Shown here: positions 25,901 through 34,797 of the stretch, in pieces
Numbering within the stretch: the first letter of the stretch is position 1
How the letters are laid out: every line of letters begins with the position of its first letter
From: Streptomyces changanensis
GTDB taxonomy: Bacteria; Actinomycetota; Actinomycetes; Streptomycetales; Streptomycetaceae
Direction: 5' to 3'
Length of the DNA: 64,000 nt
Assembly (NCBI RefSeq): GCF_024600715.1
Contig: NZ_CP102332.1
Span: 5,270,001 to 5,334,000 of the forward strand
Position numbers and translations under genes: made by a program
The notes under the pieces: model-generated
What the model saw: the letters and a program-made list of their open reading frames with translations, nothing else
Told to the model about the DNA's origin: nothing
The model's database searches: none

Positions 25901-26428
25901 GCGCCGCGCGAGCTCGCCCGCATCGAGGAGCTCACCGGCCGGTACGGCGACGAGGACGAGGAGTGGCTCGCCCCGCTGCGGCACTTCTGGGCCGAGACCC
26001 TGCCCGGCGCGCTCGCCCTGCGCTTCGACGGCGCCGCCCGGCCCACCCGCCCGACGCTGCGCGCGCTCCACGAGCGGTACCGCCGGCAGGACGCGGAGGA
26101 CGAACCGTACGCGCCCCGCCCCTCCGGCCCCCACGCCGCACCGGACGCCGCACCCGACGACGGACCCGACACCCGGCCCGGCGACGGATACCGGTACCCG
26201 GCCCCCGGGCAGCGGCCCTCGGCCGGTGACGGCCGCCGGCGGGAGGCCGAACCCCGGCACGAGGCCGTCCCCGAGCCGCGCCGCACGTCCCAGGAGGGGC
26301 GCCGCACGCCCCCCGAACCGCGCCGCGCGTCCCCGGAGCCCGCGCCCGCCGAGCCGCGCCCCGCGCAGTCCGGCGGCCCCACCCGTTCCCCGGCCTACCC
26401 GTGGGACCTGGACGGTGACGACGAGTGA
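22964..26428 (+). CDS. Tubulin_2-like GTPase-fold protein
   Basis: The product is 1154 residues. VGLGGTGGRIG near residue 10 and SVAGGTGAGIFYDF near 195 correspond to the first loop and the GGTGxG signature of the tubulin/FtsZ fold as seen in the Tubulin_2 family. Downstream are a long helical middle region and a disordered Pro/Arg/Glu C-tail (about 1045-1154). Whether it polymerises is unknown. The ATG follows GAGGGGAG. Its TGA overlaps the next GTG. Its position between the vWA and GTPase genes suggests a cytoplasmic scaffold or switch. Confidence 0.78.
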   Translation: MKIYQPMLFVGLGGTGGRIGSELERGLRRELGGPDGTNLVDGGRRAPFQLPDCLQFVYADFSEAELLRQPQFHAKGTEGAAYARTSRMVRDLLPGEFDSSPDVTRMLRVALHEETRDWLPPQARQPRVAPLHNGAGQLPTVGRAALFATLRSGLEPVLRPLRAAIGAIGNSAGDLQRLGGGRIRGCDVFVAFSVAGGTGAGIFYDFIHLIGHEFRRSKVPGVKIYPLVVMPSAFPPEAGGGREAELNAARALVDLSRLVDDQNVPDAQSDVGDVEQRARVSVRYPGDTVVALRPSTVQTAFLFSKPSVIRTEDLRRSVTAMVTSLIGTELPDDKGGGRSDADHQSFAASFINESVERSKTARSGIGYRSMSTSLAASLTVPVDDLAEIVAARLLAQAVRGMAERARHPAKDGGDRVREMFERSGIGALWTRRAPDPPEPEQPPRGTKAVTQALHDRRGDLEDLLVRLERDLARDVPRLVEDFRPAAGARELLGLIGPFRLERVIAGLPGHPDRVAEAGFAGMLSNRGSDPRRPAHVQHAAPPVPRIKGGAGGLVPARWSDPDVREAVADQDDWYRWRANALWHRAWGDGATQWRPPLARARKAVDELARALRAHEEDEGKLFSDRRRELYRDDRKGVSYLLPPQNGLRAFYDDVVDRLVRSERLPDNTDAAGLLAAIVQPEDWLRALDAVRRSHGAAVKEVKQVVERRVKRLFGEADDTLYERPLLPSMALLLRAAAGDENAAAAVDGRWLDQFRVQLAKLLPVGFTPDGSGPLKVLIAHPESEADGRAAEYLAQELYLPPHAEQEFRAVDTESITVVLFRSGMSLTDISEVREVLKLWSEARDAAGAEDFLHWRQRLGHNDDWLVSTEHDRQRILHHLLCAMWNGRVAVHEGGDTSPGLVRVRLQEGDSATLSLRLESYDGRLSGWAGLLRAYERAALLDEGSIIEEFCERLMRTQPEGLSTTPVPPSPLFLTFVEEVAPRELARIEELTGRYGDEDEEWLAPLRHFWAETLPGALALRFDGAARPTRPTLRALHERYRRQDAEDEPYAPRPSGPHAAPDAAPDDGPDTRPGDGYRYPAPGQRPSAGDGRRREAEPRHEAVPEPRRTSQEGRRTPPEPRRASPEPAPAEPRPAQSGGPTRSPAYPWDLDGDDE

Positions 26429-29175
26429 GCACCCGCCACACCACCGCCACGGCCCCCGTACACCACCGCCCGCCGGCCGACGCCGTCTGCCTCGACCTGC
26501 GCCGCGCCCCCGGCGCGGACGCCGTGCGGGACGCGCTCGACGCGGTCCGGCACGACGACGGCGAGCCCCGCTTCCTGGTCGTCGACGACGCCGCCCGGCT
26601 CGTCGCCCACCAGCTCCTGTACGAGCGGCTCCAGGCGCACGGCCCCGCGCGGATCGTCTGCCTGGCGGTCGGCTCCCCGAGGGAGCGCGTCCTGAGCCGC
26701 CCGCTCACCCTGCGGCCCCCCGCCGCCGGAGTGCTGTGGCTCCTCGACCCGCACACCGGCGACGACCCCGACGGGCTGCGCCCGCTCGTCGACCTCCTCG
26801 CCCAGCGCGACGTGTTCGACGCGGTCCTGACCTCCCTCGGCGACGTCGTGCACAACGTCGCGGTGCCGTCCGTCCGCGTCGTCGAGCACGACCTGACCGA
26901 GGAGGCCCGCACCCGCGCCTGGCAGGAGGCCCTCGCCGCCCTCACCGGCCAGGAGGCCCCCGGCGGCGCCGTACCCGGCGACGCCGTCCCACCGGACCTC
27001 GCCCTGCTGCTGGACGACTCCCTCCCCGAGGCCGTCGCCGGCCACCGGTGGCTGGAGCCGTCCCGCCCCGCCGCCGCCCGCCGGCGCGCCTGCGACGACG
27101 CGCTGGAGGACGCCCACGCCGGGCACCGGCTCGCGCGGGGCCCCGCCGGGCTCTTCGCCGCCCGCGCCCGCCGCGCCGACCCGCCCGCCCGGCTCGCCGC
27201 GCTCGGCCGGGCCCTGGAGGCGTACCGCGACACCGTCGCCGGGGCCTTCGCCGAGGCCGACGGCGTGCGGCTCACCGCGGACCAGCGCGCCCGGCTCCTG
27301 GAACGCGGCATCGTGCTGCCGGACCTGCCGGCCGCCTCCCGCGCCCGGGTCGTGCCGGCGCTGCGCGAGCTGACCGAGCGGCTGCTCGACCGGCGCCTGC
27401 CCCTGCGGTCCACGGCCGCCCGGCTCGCCGCGCTCGCCGACCGCTCCGCGCCCGCGGGCAGCGCCGCGCGCCTGGCCCGCCTCGACGAGGTGTGCGACCC
27501 GGCGTACCTGCGCCACCTGGCCGCCCCGCCGCCGTTCCGGGCGGGCGGGACACCGGTCGCGGCGGCGCTGCTCGCCCTGGTGCCGGCGCTCGTCGCCGGG
27601 CTGTGGGCGGGCCCGGGCTGGTTCCTCGGCCCCGCCGCCGGGCTGGCCGCGGCGGCCCTCGGGCTGCTGATGCTGCGCCACCGGCCCAACCGCTCACCCG
27701 ACGGCCACCTCGACGGGCCCGCCACCACCCAGGTGGCGGCGCGGTTCCTCGGCGGCCTCGCGGGCGGCGCGGCCGGGGCCGTGGCCGGGGCGGCGCTCGC
27801 CCTGCCCCCCTGGGCGGGGGCAGCGGCCGCCGCCCTGGCCCTCACGGGCGTCCTCGCCCTCGCGCTGCGCGACTGGACGGTCTCCGTCGACGCGTGGTGG
27901 CGCGCCACCGACGCCGACTACGCCGCCCGCGTCCTCACCGGCGTCGACCGGCTGCTGGCCGAGACGGCCGTGCACGACTGGCTGCTCGCCGACGCCCGCC
28001 ACCACTGCTCCGACGGCGCGCGGGCGGCCGGCCTCCTGCTGCGCGGCCTCGCCGCGACCGCCGACGCCCACGGACGCGGCGACGCCACGGCGCCGCCCGT
28101 GCCCCCGGCCCCCACCGCCCGGACGGTCCCCGCGCCCCGGCCGGGACCCGCGGCCCGGTCCACGGTCCCGGCCGAACCGGACGGCACCACCGACACGTGG
28201 GACTGGGACACCTGGGGCGACAGCTCCGCCGACGACGGCTGGTACGGCGCCGAACCCGCCGCACCGACCGGCCCCGCCCAGCACGGCGCCCCGGCACCCG
28301 ACCCGGCGGCACCGGACACGGCGGGCACGACCGGGGCGTACGGGGCGTACGGGGCCGGCGACGCCTTCCCCGCCGCCGCGCCCCGGCAGGGCCCGGCGTA
28401 CGAGACGGTCGCGCCCCCGCACGGTCCGGCGTACGAGACCGTCCCGCCCGTGCAGGGCCCCGCGTACGAGACCGTCGGCTCCTTCCACGCCGACGCCGAC
28501 GCCGACGCGGACGAGGACGGGGGGTGGTCGACCTGGCAGCCGGCCGGCCCCGCCGAGGACCCGCCCTGGCTGGAGCGCGAACGCGGCGACGGCGGACCCG
28601 ACCTGGTCACCACCCTCGTCGACGACCTCACGGCCGGCACCCGCCGGATCCTCACCCCCTGCTGGGCGCGCATCGAACGCGACCCCGCACGGGCCGGACG
28701 CGCCCCGCTCGACGGGCCCATGCGCGACGTCCTCGACGAGGTCCACGACCGCCTCGTGCGCGACGCGGCGACCTCCCCGCCCCCGTTCGCCCCCCGGCCC
28801 GGCGACCGTCCGGACGCCGCCCGGCTGACCGGCGTGGCCCCGGACCGCGTCGCCGAACTGCTCGCCGCCAGCGACGCCGAGGCGACCGTCCCGCTGTGCG
28901 GGCCGCAGCACCGGAGGCTGCTGTCCGCCGACCCGCTGGAGGTGCGCCGGGTCCGTTTCGTCCCCGAGGCGTTCCGGCGCGGGGCCGCCGACGGCGACGA
29001 ACACCGCCCCGCCGGACCGCGCGCCGGGCACGCGGGCGAGGACGGGTTCGCCGAGGACGTCGTGTGGACGCCCGCCGGCCGCCACGCCGGGGTGCTCGGC
29101 CTGGTACCGCTGCGCGCCGACGCCGTCCGCACCGTCCGCGAGGAGACGCCCGGAGAGGAGGCCGGCCCGTCGTGA
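26425..29175 (+). CDS. multi-pass membrane protein with GPAYETV repeats
   Basis: This 916-residue protein has no domain I can name. Hydrophobic segments lie at about 375-425 (two helices) and 440-485 (two helices), between a cytosolic helical N-terminal region and a long C-terminal region. Residues about 560-700 are Pro/Ala/Gly-rich and contain three copies of GPAYETV spaced about 11-12 residues, a possible docking or tyrosine-modification site. The last about 200 residues regain globular composition. GTGA overlaps at both ends tie it to its neighbours, so it is probably a membrane component of the same complex. Confidence 0.6.
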   Translation: MSTRHTTATAPVHHRPPADAVCLDLRRAPGADAVRDALDAVRHDDGEPRFLVVDDAARLVAHQLLYERLQAHGPARIVCLAVGSPRERVLSRPLTLRPPAAGVLWLLDPHTGDDPDGLRPLVDLLAQRDVFDAVLTSLGDVVHNVAVPSVRVVEHDLTEEARTRAWQEALAALTGQEAPGGAVPGDAVPPDLALLLDDSLPEAVAGHRWLEPSRPAAARRRACDDALEDAHAGHRLARGPAGLFAARARRADPPARLAALGRALEAYRDTVAGAFAEADGVRLTADQRARLLERGIVLPDLPAASRARVVPALRELTERLLDRRLPLRSTAARLAALADRSAPAGSAARLARLDEVCDPAYLRHLAAPPPFRAGGTPVAAALLALVPALVAGLWAGPGWFLGPAAGLAAAALGLLMLRHRPNRSPDGHLDGPATTQVAARFLGGLAGGAAGAVAGAALALPPWAGAAAAALALTGVLALALRDWTVSVDAWWRATDADYAARVLTGVDRLLAETAVHDWLLADARHHCSDGARAAGLLLRGLAATADAHGRGDATAPPVPPAPTARTVPAPRPGPAARSTVPAEPDGTTDTWDWDTWGDSSADDGWYGAEPAAPTGPAQHGAPAPDPAAPDTAGTTGAYGAYGAGDAFPAAAPRQGPAYETVAPPHGPAYETVPPVQGPAYETVGSFHADADADADEDGGWSTWQPAGPAEDPPWLERERGDGGPDLVTTLVDDLTAGTRRILTPCWARIERDPARAGRAPLDGPMRDVLDEVHDRLVRDAATSPPPFAPRPGDRPDAARLTGVAPDRVAELLAASDAEATVPLCGPQHRRLLSADPLEVRRVRFVPEAFRRGAADGDEHRPAGPRAGHAGEDGFAEDVVWTPAGRHAGVLGLVPLRADAVRTVREETPGEEAGPS

Positions 29176-31253
29176 CGTACCCGGCGCACACCGACGAGGA
29201 GCTGTCGTTCCTCACCCACCAGGGCAACCTGGTCCGCTTCGCCGCCCGCTTCGGCCCCGACGAGGAGGTCCCGGGCCGCCCGGGACGGGTCACCCGCACG
29301 GTCACCCTCGGACTCGACTGGACCGTGCGGCAGTACCGCGTCGCCCCCGGTGACCCGCACGCCCACGCCGCCCTCGAACGGGAGGCCGCGGCGGCCGTCG
29401 CCCTCGAACGCCGGTACGGCCCGGAGCGGTTCGGGGAGGTCTTCACCCGCGTCGTCGGCTACTCCCTCGACGCCCCGGAGCCCTTCGTCCTGTACCGGAT
29501 CGCCGGCGGCGAGCCGCTCGCCGCGTACGGCGGCGCCCTCGGCGTCGAGGAGCAGCAGCAGGTCCTCGCCCAACTCGTCCTCGCCGTACGGCTCCTGGAG
29601 GAGGCCGGGCTCGTGCACCGCGCCGTCGGTCCGGACTCCGTGCGCTGGGACGGCCGGCACGTGCGGCTCGCCGAGCCGCACGCCGCGCTGCGCGCCGGCG
29701 AGCCGCGCGAGGCGTACGGCACCGCGCCGTGGGCCTCGCCCGAACAGCGGCACGGCACCGGCACGGCAGACCCGCGCGACGACCTGTGGTCCGTCGCCCA
29801 GGTCGGCTACTTCCTGGCCGCCGGGCGTCCGGACCGCGGCGGGGGACCCCCCGCCGACCTGGCCGGCTTCCGCGGCCTCGCTGCCCTCGACCACGGCGGG
29901 GCCTTCGCGCCGCAGGCCGCCGGGCGGCCCGCGCCGGCCGAGCTGATGCGCCTGCTGAACGTCCCCGACCCGCTCGCCCTCACCGCCGGCGGTCCCGACC
30001 CGCTGGTCCGCGGCCGCGCCGAGTACGACGCCCAGATCGCCCGCAAACGGTCCCACCTGGGCCTGGACCGGCCCCCGCGGCCACCGGAGCCGGCCGCCCG
30101 CCCCCGGTGGTTCGCCCGCCGCGCGCCCACCCGGTACCCCGACCCGCCCGCGGCGCCCCCGCCGCCACCCGTGCCGGCGGCGCAGGCCACCTCACCGGAA
30201 CGCCTCTGCCCACACTGCCTGCTGCCGGTCGCCTTCGACCCGACCCGCCTCGTGTCGATCGGCCCCACGGGCGAGCGCGTCCCCCTCGACCTGAGCGGCG
30301 AACTGCCGCCCGCACACCTGCGGGACCTGTTGCGCACCGCCTACCAGCCGTGCCCCCACGCCGACGAGGACACCCTCCACGAACTGCCCGCCCCCTACCT
30401 CACCAACGGCCGGCCCCTCACCATCGCCCTCGTGGGCAGCTCCGGCGTCGGCAAGACCCACCTGCTCGCGGCGATGCTCGGCGAGGTCGAGCAGGGCGGC
30501 CTCGAACCGTACGGGCTCAAGTGCCTGCCGCTGAACCCGGACACGCACCGCACCTTCCTGCGCGAACGCGTGCAGAGCCTCCAGCAGGGCCGGGAGCTCG
30601 GCCGCACCGGGCAGCAGACGTTCGCCCGGTTCGCCGACGGGCTGCTCGTCACCGGGCGGGGACCGACCCGGCCCGTCGTCTTCTTCGACCTCGCGGGGGA
30701 GGACCTCGCGCAGGACGGGGAGGTCACCCGGTTCCTGACGGGCGTCGACGCGTTCGTCTTCGTCGTCGACCCGCTGCGGGCCCTGCGCCTGCCGTCCCTG
30801 GACCCGGTCCGGGCGCTCAACGGGCTGCGGCGGCGCGACCTCGGCGACGAGGCGTTCACCACCGTCCTCAACCGCGTCCCCCGCGACCACGGCCCGTACG
30901 TCGCCGCGCCGGCCGTCGTCGCCGTCAACAAGAGCGACCTCGTGCGGGTCGAACCGGCCGTCGACCAGTGGCTCGGCCGCACCCTGCCCCCCGCGTACCG
31001 GGCGGACGAGGTCCACGCCGAGAGCCGCGACGTCCACGCCTTCGTGGCGAAGCACGCGTCCCCCGCGTGGTTGCGTCCCTTCGACGACTGCGCCCGCTGC
31101 ACCCTGCACTTCGTCGCGGCGACCGGCGGGCAGGCACGGGACGACCGCTTCCCGCACGGCGTCCGGCCCCGCAGGGTCCTCGCCCCCCTGCTGTCGCTCT
31201 TCGCCATGTGCGGGCTCCTGCCGGGAGTCGACCCGGGAGAGGTGGGCATCTGA
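29172..31253 (+). CDS. pseudokinase - zinc ribbon - TRAFAC-type GTPase fusion
   Basis: The product is 693 residues. Residues about 30-270 have a protein-kinase fold: HRAVGPDSVRW replaces the usual HRDxKPxN, there is no DFG, yet APWASPEQ and DDLWSVAQVGYFL are kept. It is therefore probably a catalytically dead kinase. A zinc ribbon (CPHC near 346, CPHA near 398) follows. The C-terminal half is a P-loop GTPase: Walker A GSSGVGKTH (about 421), switch-like FFDLAGEDLA (about 503) and guanine-specificity NKSD (about 586). The GTG start overlaps the previous TGA; the stop shares a base with the next ATG (TGATG). Confidence 0.78.
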   Translation: MTYPAHTDEELSFLTHQGNLVRFAARFGPDEEVPGRPGRVTRTVTLGLDWTVRQYRVAPGDPHAHAALEREAAAAVALERRYGPERFGEVFTRVVGYSLDAPEPFVLYRIAGGEPLAAYGGALGVEEQQQVLAQLVLAVRLLEEAGLVHRAVGPDSVRWDGRHVRLAEPHAALRAGEPREAYGTAPWASPEQRHGTGTADPRDDLWSVAQVGYFLAAGRPDRGGGPPADLAGFRGLAALDHGGAFAPQAAGRPAPAELMRLLNVPDPLALTAGGPDPLVRGRAEYDAQIARKRSHLGLDRPPRPPEPAARPRWFARRAPTRYPDPPAAPPPPPVPAAQATSPERLCPHCLLPVAFDPTRLVSIGPTGERVPLDLSGELPPAHLRDLLRTAYQPCPHADEDTLHELPAPYLTNGRPLTIALVGSSGVGKTHLLAAMLGEVEQGGLEPYGLKCLPLNPDTHRTFLRERVQSLQQGRELGRTGQQTFARFADGLLVTGRGPTRPVVFFDLAGEDLAQDGEVTRFLTGVDAFVFVVDPLRALRLPSLDPVRALNGLRRRDLGDEAFTTVLNRVPRDHGPYVAAPAVVAVNKSDLVRVEPAVDQWLGRTLPPAYRADEVHAESRDVHAFVAKHASPAWLRPFDDCARCTLHFVAATGGQARDDRFPHGVRPRRVLAPLLSLFAMCGLLPGVDPGEVGI

Positions 31254-34200
31254 TGGCCCGTCCGACGGCCCCCCACGACCGGCTGGTCGACCAGATCGTC
31301 TTCCGCTGGGACACCGACAACCTCTCCGGCACCACCGGCTTCGGTCCGGTCGCCTGCTCGTGCACCCCCGAGCAGGCCGACGCCGTCTTCCGCAGGACCG
31401 GGCCGGTGCTGCGGGCCACCGGCGAGGCGACCGCACCCGCCCTGCTCCGGCTGGAGAGCGGTGACCGGGCGCTGCTGGTGCGCCGGGCGCCGTGGCGCGA
31501 CGCCGGTGGCCGCGCGAGCACCGTCTGCCACGCCCTGGTCGGCCCGGCCACCGTGCTCGACCCGGCGACCTGCCTCGGTCTGCACCCCTGGTCCTGGGCG
31601 GGCGGCGACCTGCCCCTGGCGGAGGTGCGGGGCACCCTCCCGCCCGTCGCGGAGGCCGCGCTGCTGCCGGCGGCGGACGAGGGGCAGCGGCTCCTCACCG
31701 CCGACCTCGACGGCGTCCGCCGCGAACTGACCGGCGCGGTCGCCGCGTTCCTGCGCCACCCCGGTGCCGGGTTCACCTTCCTCGACCCGTCGGGCGAGGC
31801 GGCGTGCCGGGTGCTGTGGGGGCTGCACGGCCTCTTCGGCGGCCAGGTCGCCCGGCGGTGGACGTTCGCCACGCACGACACCGCCGAGACCGACCAGCTG
31901 CGGTTCGTCTTCGTCAGCCGCTGGCCCGGCGAGGCCCCCGCGAACGGCGCCCGGCGGCGCGCCGACCCGGCCGACCGCTCCCGCGACCACGCCGAGTCCG
32001 TCGCCGAGCTCCTCGTCCACCACCAGCTGCGGGACGGGTACGAGGTGGGCGAGGCCCTGCGGCGCGCGGCCGACCGCCACCGGGCCGTCCAGGCGGGCCC
32101 GACCACGCTGCTGGCCCTCGCCGAGGCCGCCCTGACCGGCCTGCCGCCGCTGGACCGGCCCCCGCGCCGGCCCCCCGCCCCGCCCCCGGCCCCGCTCCGG
32201 GGCCGCCCGCCCGCCCCGCCGGCCCCGCCCGCCCCGCCCGGCGTGCGCGTGGTGGCCCCGCAGTGGCCGCAGCCGTCCGCTGACCGGCCGCGGGCGCTCA
32301 GGTGGCGGGGCGGACCGCGGCGCGGCCCGGGCCACGGCGACCTGCTCGCGGTCCTGCACGATCCGTTCGCGGGGGACTCCGTCCGCGAGGCGGTGTCCGG
32401 CGCCCCCGACGACGAGCTGGTGCGCGCCGTCGCCGCGCGCGGCACCGGGTACGGGGCGCTGACGCTCCTCATGACGGAGGTCGCCGCCCGCTGGCCGGCC
32501 TGGGGCCGCGAGCAGCGCGCCGCCCTCTGCGCCGTGCTGCTGGAGCAGGAGCTGTTCGTCACGGACCGGGCGGCCGGGGCCGGGCAGCCGGCCGACGAGG
32601 TGCGGGCCGCGAACGCCGCCTCGGTCTACCGCTGGGCGGTCCGGCCCCTGCTGGACGACCCGGCGCTCGCGGACCGCGTCACCGAGCTGGTGCCGCGCCT
32701 GAGCGTCTGCCCGTACCGCGCGGCGCGCGCCGCCGTGCGCCAGATCACCGACGGCCCGAGCCCGGGCCTGCCGGAGCCCGCGTGGCAGGCGCTCTACCGC
32801 ACCGCCCGCGCCCGCCGCACCCCGCACCCGGGCGGTGGCGGCGGGGGTGGCCGCGGTGGGGGAGCGGGGGATGGTGCGGGCGGGGGTGGCGGGGGCGGGG
32901 GCGGCAGGCCCTGGCCACCGACTATGACCCCAGCAGCCCCACTGGCCCCAGCGACCCCAGCAGACCCACCGACACCGCCAAGCCTGCCCGCTCCGCCGGG
33001 CCCGTCCGCCCCCCTCGCCCCGGCCGAGCCGTCCGAGTGGCCGCCGCGCCCGCGCGGCGACGGGCCCGCGCAGGCGGATCCCCCACGCCGGCCCCGGGAG
33101 GCCCCGGGCCGTGGGATCCCGCCCCCACCCGCCCGCGACGGACGGGACGCGTACGCGTACGGCGCCGACGCCCCGGACAGGGCCGCGTACGGGAGGCGGG
33201 ACGGGCGCGGCGGCGGTACGAGCGGGCCGGGCGGCGAGGGCAAGCCCCCACCGGACCCTGACGACCCCGACCGCGCGGCGTACGGGGCCCGGGACCCGTC
33301 CCCGTACGGAGACGCCGGCGCGGACCGGCGTGGTGGTACGGGCGGGACCGCCGCCGCCGGCACCGCACGCGGCGCCGGCGGCGAAGACCCGGTGCGCGCG
33401 AACACCGCCCCGGGAGGCGCCGCTGCGGTTGACGCCGCCCACGCACCGCGTACACCCCACCCCACCGACGCTGCCGCCCGGCCGGGCGAGCTCCGGTCAG
33501 GCGGTGCGTCCCCTTCGGCGGATGAGCCCGGTCCGAGGGAAGGGTTCGGCCCGGCGGCCCCGTCCCGTTCCGGGGACGCACCCCGCCCGGGGGAGGCGTC
33601 ACGTGCGACGGACGGGGCCCGGCCGGACGACGCGCCCCGCCGCGCGGACAGGCTCCGCCCGCCCGGCGCGCGCCGGGCGGGCGAGACACCGCGCCCGTCC
33701 GGCGAAGCACCGCGCCCGTCCGGCGAGCCACCGCGCCCGGTGGGCGAGCCGTGCCTGCCGGACAGGCCCTGGTCAGGCCACCGGCAGCCGGTGGACAGAC
33801 CAGGGCCGGGTGAGACGTCCCGCCCGGACGACACGTCGCGATCGACGGGTGAGGCGCGGTCAGGTGCCTCGGGCCGTCCCACGGACGGGATCCGGCCGGA
33901 CGGCACGACCCGCCGTCCGGACGAGGTCCACCCGTCCGGCGGGCCGCACCCGCCCGGCGAGCGCCGGTCCGGCGAGGCACCGCGCCCGGCGGGCGAGCCG
34001 CGCCCGCCGGACGGGCTTCGGTCGAGCCGGCCGCAGCCGGCGGACGGGCCCAGGTCGGCTGACGCGGGTGGGCCGTGGGGCGAGCGGGGGCGGGCTGACG
34101 AGGTCGACTCGGCGGGCGGGTCGGGCCGGGCCGCGGCGCCCCCGCCGACTCCCCGGCAAGCCGCCCCAGGGCGGGGCGGTGGCCCCGGACCTTCCACCCC

Positions 34201-34552
34201 CGCGGCCGCGGAGCCATCCCGCCCCGCCCGGCCCGCCGCGCGCCCGCTCCGGCCCGCCGCACCGCAGCCGCCGTCCCCGCCCGCCCCGCGAGACGCGCGC
34301 GCCGCCAAAAGCCCCGGGCGGGAGCAGCGGGGGTCGGGGGTCGGTGGCGTGTCGGGGCAGGCGGCCGGTGATGCCGGGCGCCCGTCCGGGGCGGGGCCCC
34401 GGCCGCCCGGTGGGTCACCGCCGCCGACGGGCGCCGATCCGCCCGCGCCGGCCCGGCCGGACGACCGGCGGCCGTACGTCGTCGTGGGTGTCGGCGCGGC
34501 CGTGATCGTCCTGCTGCTCGCCGCGCTCGTCGTCGTGTCGCTGCGCTCCTAG
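31253..34552 (+). CDS. GTPase-associated protein (GAP1-like) with disordered region and C-terminal membrane anchor
   Basis: The product is 1099 residues. The N-terminus ([20 protein letters not shown], then a WSW-ended segment) resembles the GAP1 N-terminal domains named for their linkage to such GTPases. A middle helical region reaches about 525. Then come about 500 residues of Gly/Pro/Arg/Glu repeats (many GEPPRP-like units). The protein ends in a single hydrophobic helix of about 20 residues ([20 protein letters not shown]) and LRS, a tail anchor that puts the N-terminal domains at the inner membrane face. The start ATG shares one base with the GTPase stop. Last gene of the operon. Confidence 0.65.
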   Translation: MARPTAPHDRLVDQIVFRWDTDNLSGTTGFGPVACSCTPEQADAVFRRTGPVLRATGEATAPALLRLESGDRALLVRRAPWRDAGGRASTVCHALVGPATVLDPATCLGLHPWSWAGGDLPLAEVRGTLPPVAEAALLPAADEGQRLLTADLDGVRRELTGAVAAFLRHPGAGFTFLDPSGEAACRVLWGLHGLFGGQVARRWTFATHDTAETDQLRFVFVSRWPGEAPANGARRRADPADRSRDHAESVAELLVHHQLRDGYEVGEALRRAADRHRAVQAGPTTLLALAEAALTGLPPLDRPPRRPPAPPPAPLRGRPPAPPAPPAPPGVRVVAPQWPQPSADRPRALRWRGGPRRGPGHGDLLAVLHDPFAGDSVREAVSGAPDDELVRAVAARGTGYGALTLLMTEVAARWPAWGREQRAALCAVLLEQELFVTDRAAGAGQPADEVRAANAASVYRWAVRPLLDDPALADRVTELVPRLSVCPYRAARAAVRQITDGPSPGLPEPAWQALYRTARARRTPHPGGGGGGGRGGGAGDGAGGGGGGGGGRPWPPTMTPAAPLAPATPADPPTPPSLPAPPGPSAPLAPAEPSEWPPRPRGDGPAQADPPRRPREAPGRGIPPPPARDGRDAYAYGADAPDRAAYGRRDGRGGGTSGPGGEGKPPPDPDDPDRAAYGARDPSPYGDAGADRRGGTGGTAAAGTARGAGGEDPVRANTAPGGAAAVDAAHAPRTPHPTDAAARPGELRSGGASPSADEPGPREGFGPAAPSRSGDAPRPGEASRATDGARPDDAPRRADRLRPPGARRAGETPRPSGEAPRPSGEPPRPVGEPCLPDRPWSGHRQPVDRPGPGETSRPDDTSRSTGEARSGASGRPTDGIRPDGTTRRPDEVHPSGGPHPPGERRSGEAPRPAGEPRPPDGLRSSRPQPADGPRSADAGGPWGERGRADEVDSAGGSGRAAAPPPTPRQAAPGRGGGPGPSTPAAAEPSRPARPAARPLRPAAPQPPSPPAPRDARAAKSPGREQRGSGVGGVSGQAAGDAGRPSGAGPRPPGGSPPPTGADPPAPARPDDRRPYVVVGVGAAVIVLLLAALVVVSLRS

Positions 34553-34574
34553 GGGACGTCCTGTCGATCAGGTC

Positions 34575-34600
34575 GGGCTCGTGGCGCCCGGCACGAGCCC
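34575..34600 (+). terminator. hairpin closing the conflict operon
   Basis: A perfect 9-bp stem (34575-34583 with 34592-34600) and 8-nt loop lies 22 bases after the last stop. The 197 nt that follow up to the arginine deiminase start show no other feature. Confidence 0.7.
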
Positions 34601-34797
34601 TCGCGGCGTTGTCGTCGGTCGCCGACGCTCCGCGTCGACTCCCTCCTGCCGTGCGGGCGCGCGCCCCGGACACCCCCCTGATCCGACCTGACCGACAAGA
34701 TCCCCCAGGGGCCGCCCCGCCGGTCCGGGCCGGCAAGGCACGTTCCCGTCCGGACCCTGACGGTGCGTCGGGCGACCGGCTCGGCCAGGATGGGGGG

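Noticed and set aside
20738..26260. 1840-codon open frame on the minus strand
   Set aside because: It runs antisense to the vWA and tubulin-like genes, whose domains are recognisable; GC-rich DNA without TA-rich stops gives long mirror frames.
32825..32915. G-rich tract as a regulatory quadruplex
   Set aside because: It encodes the Gly tract of the last operon protein; regulation is possible but not shown.
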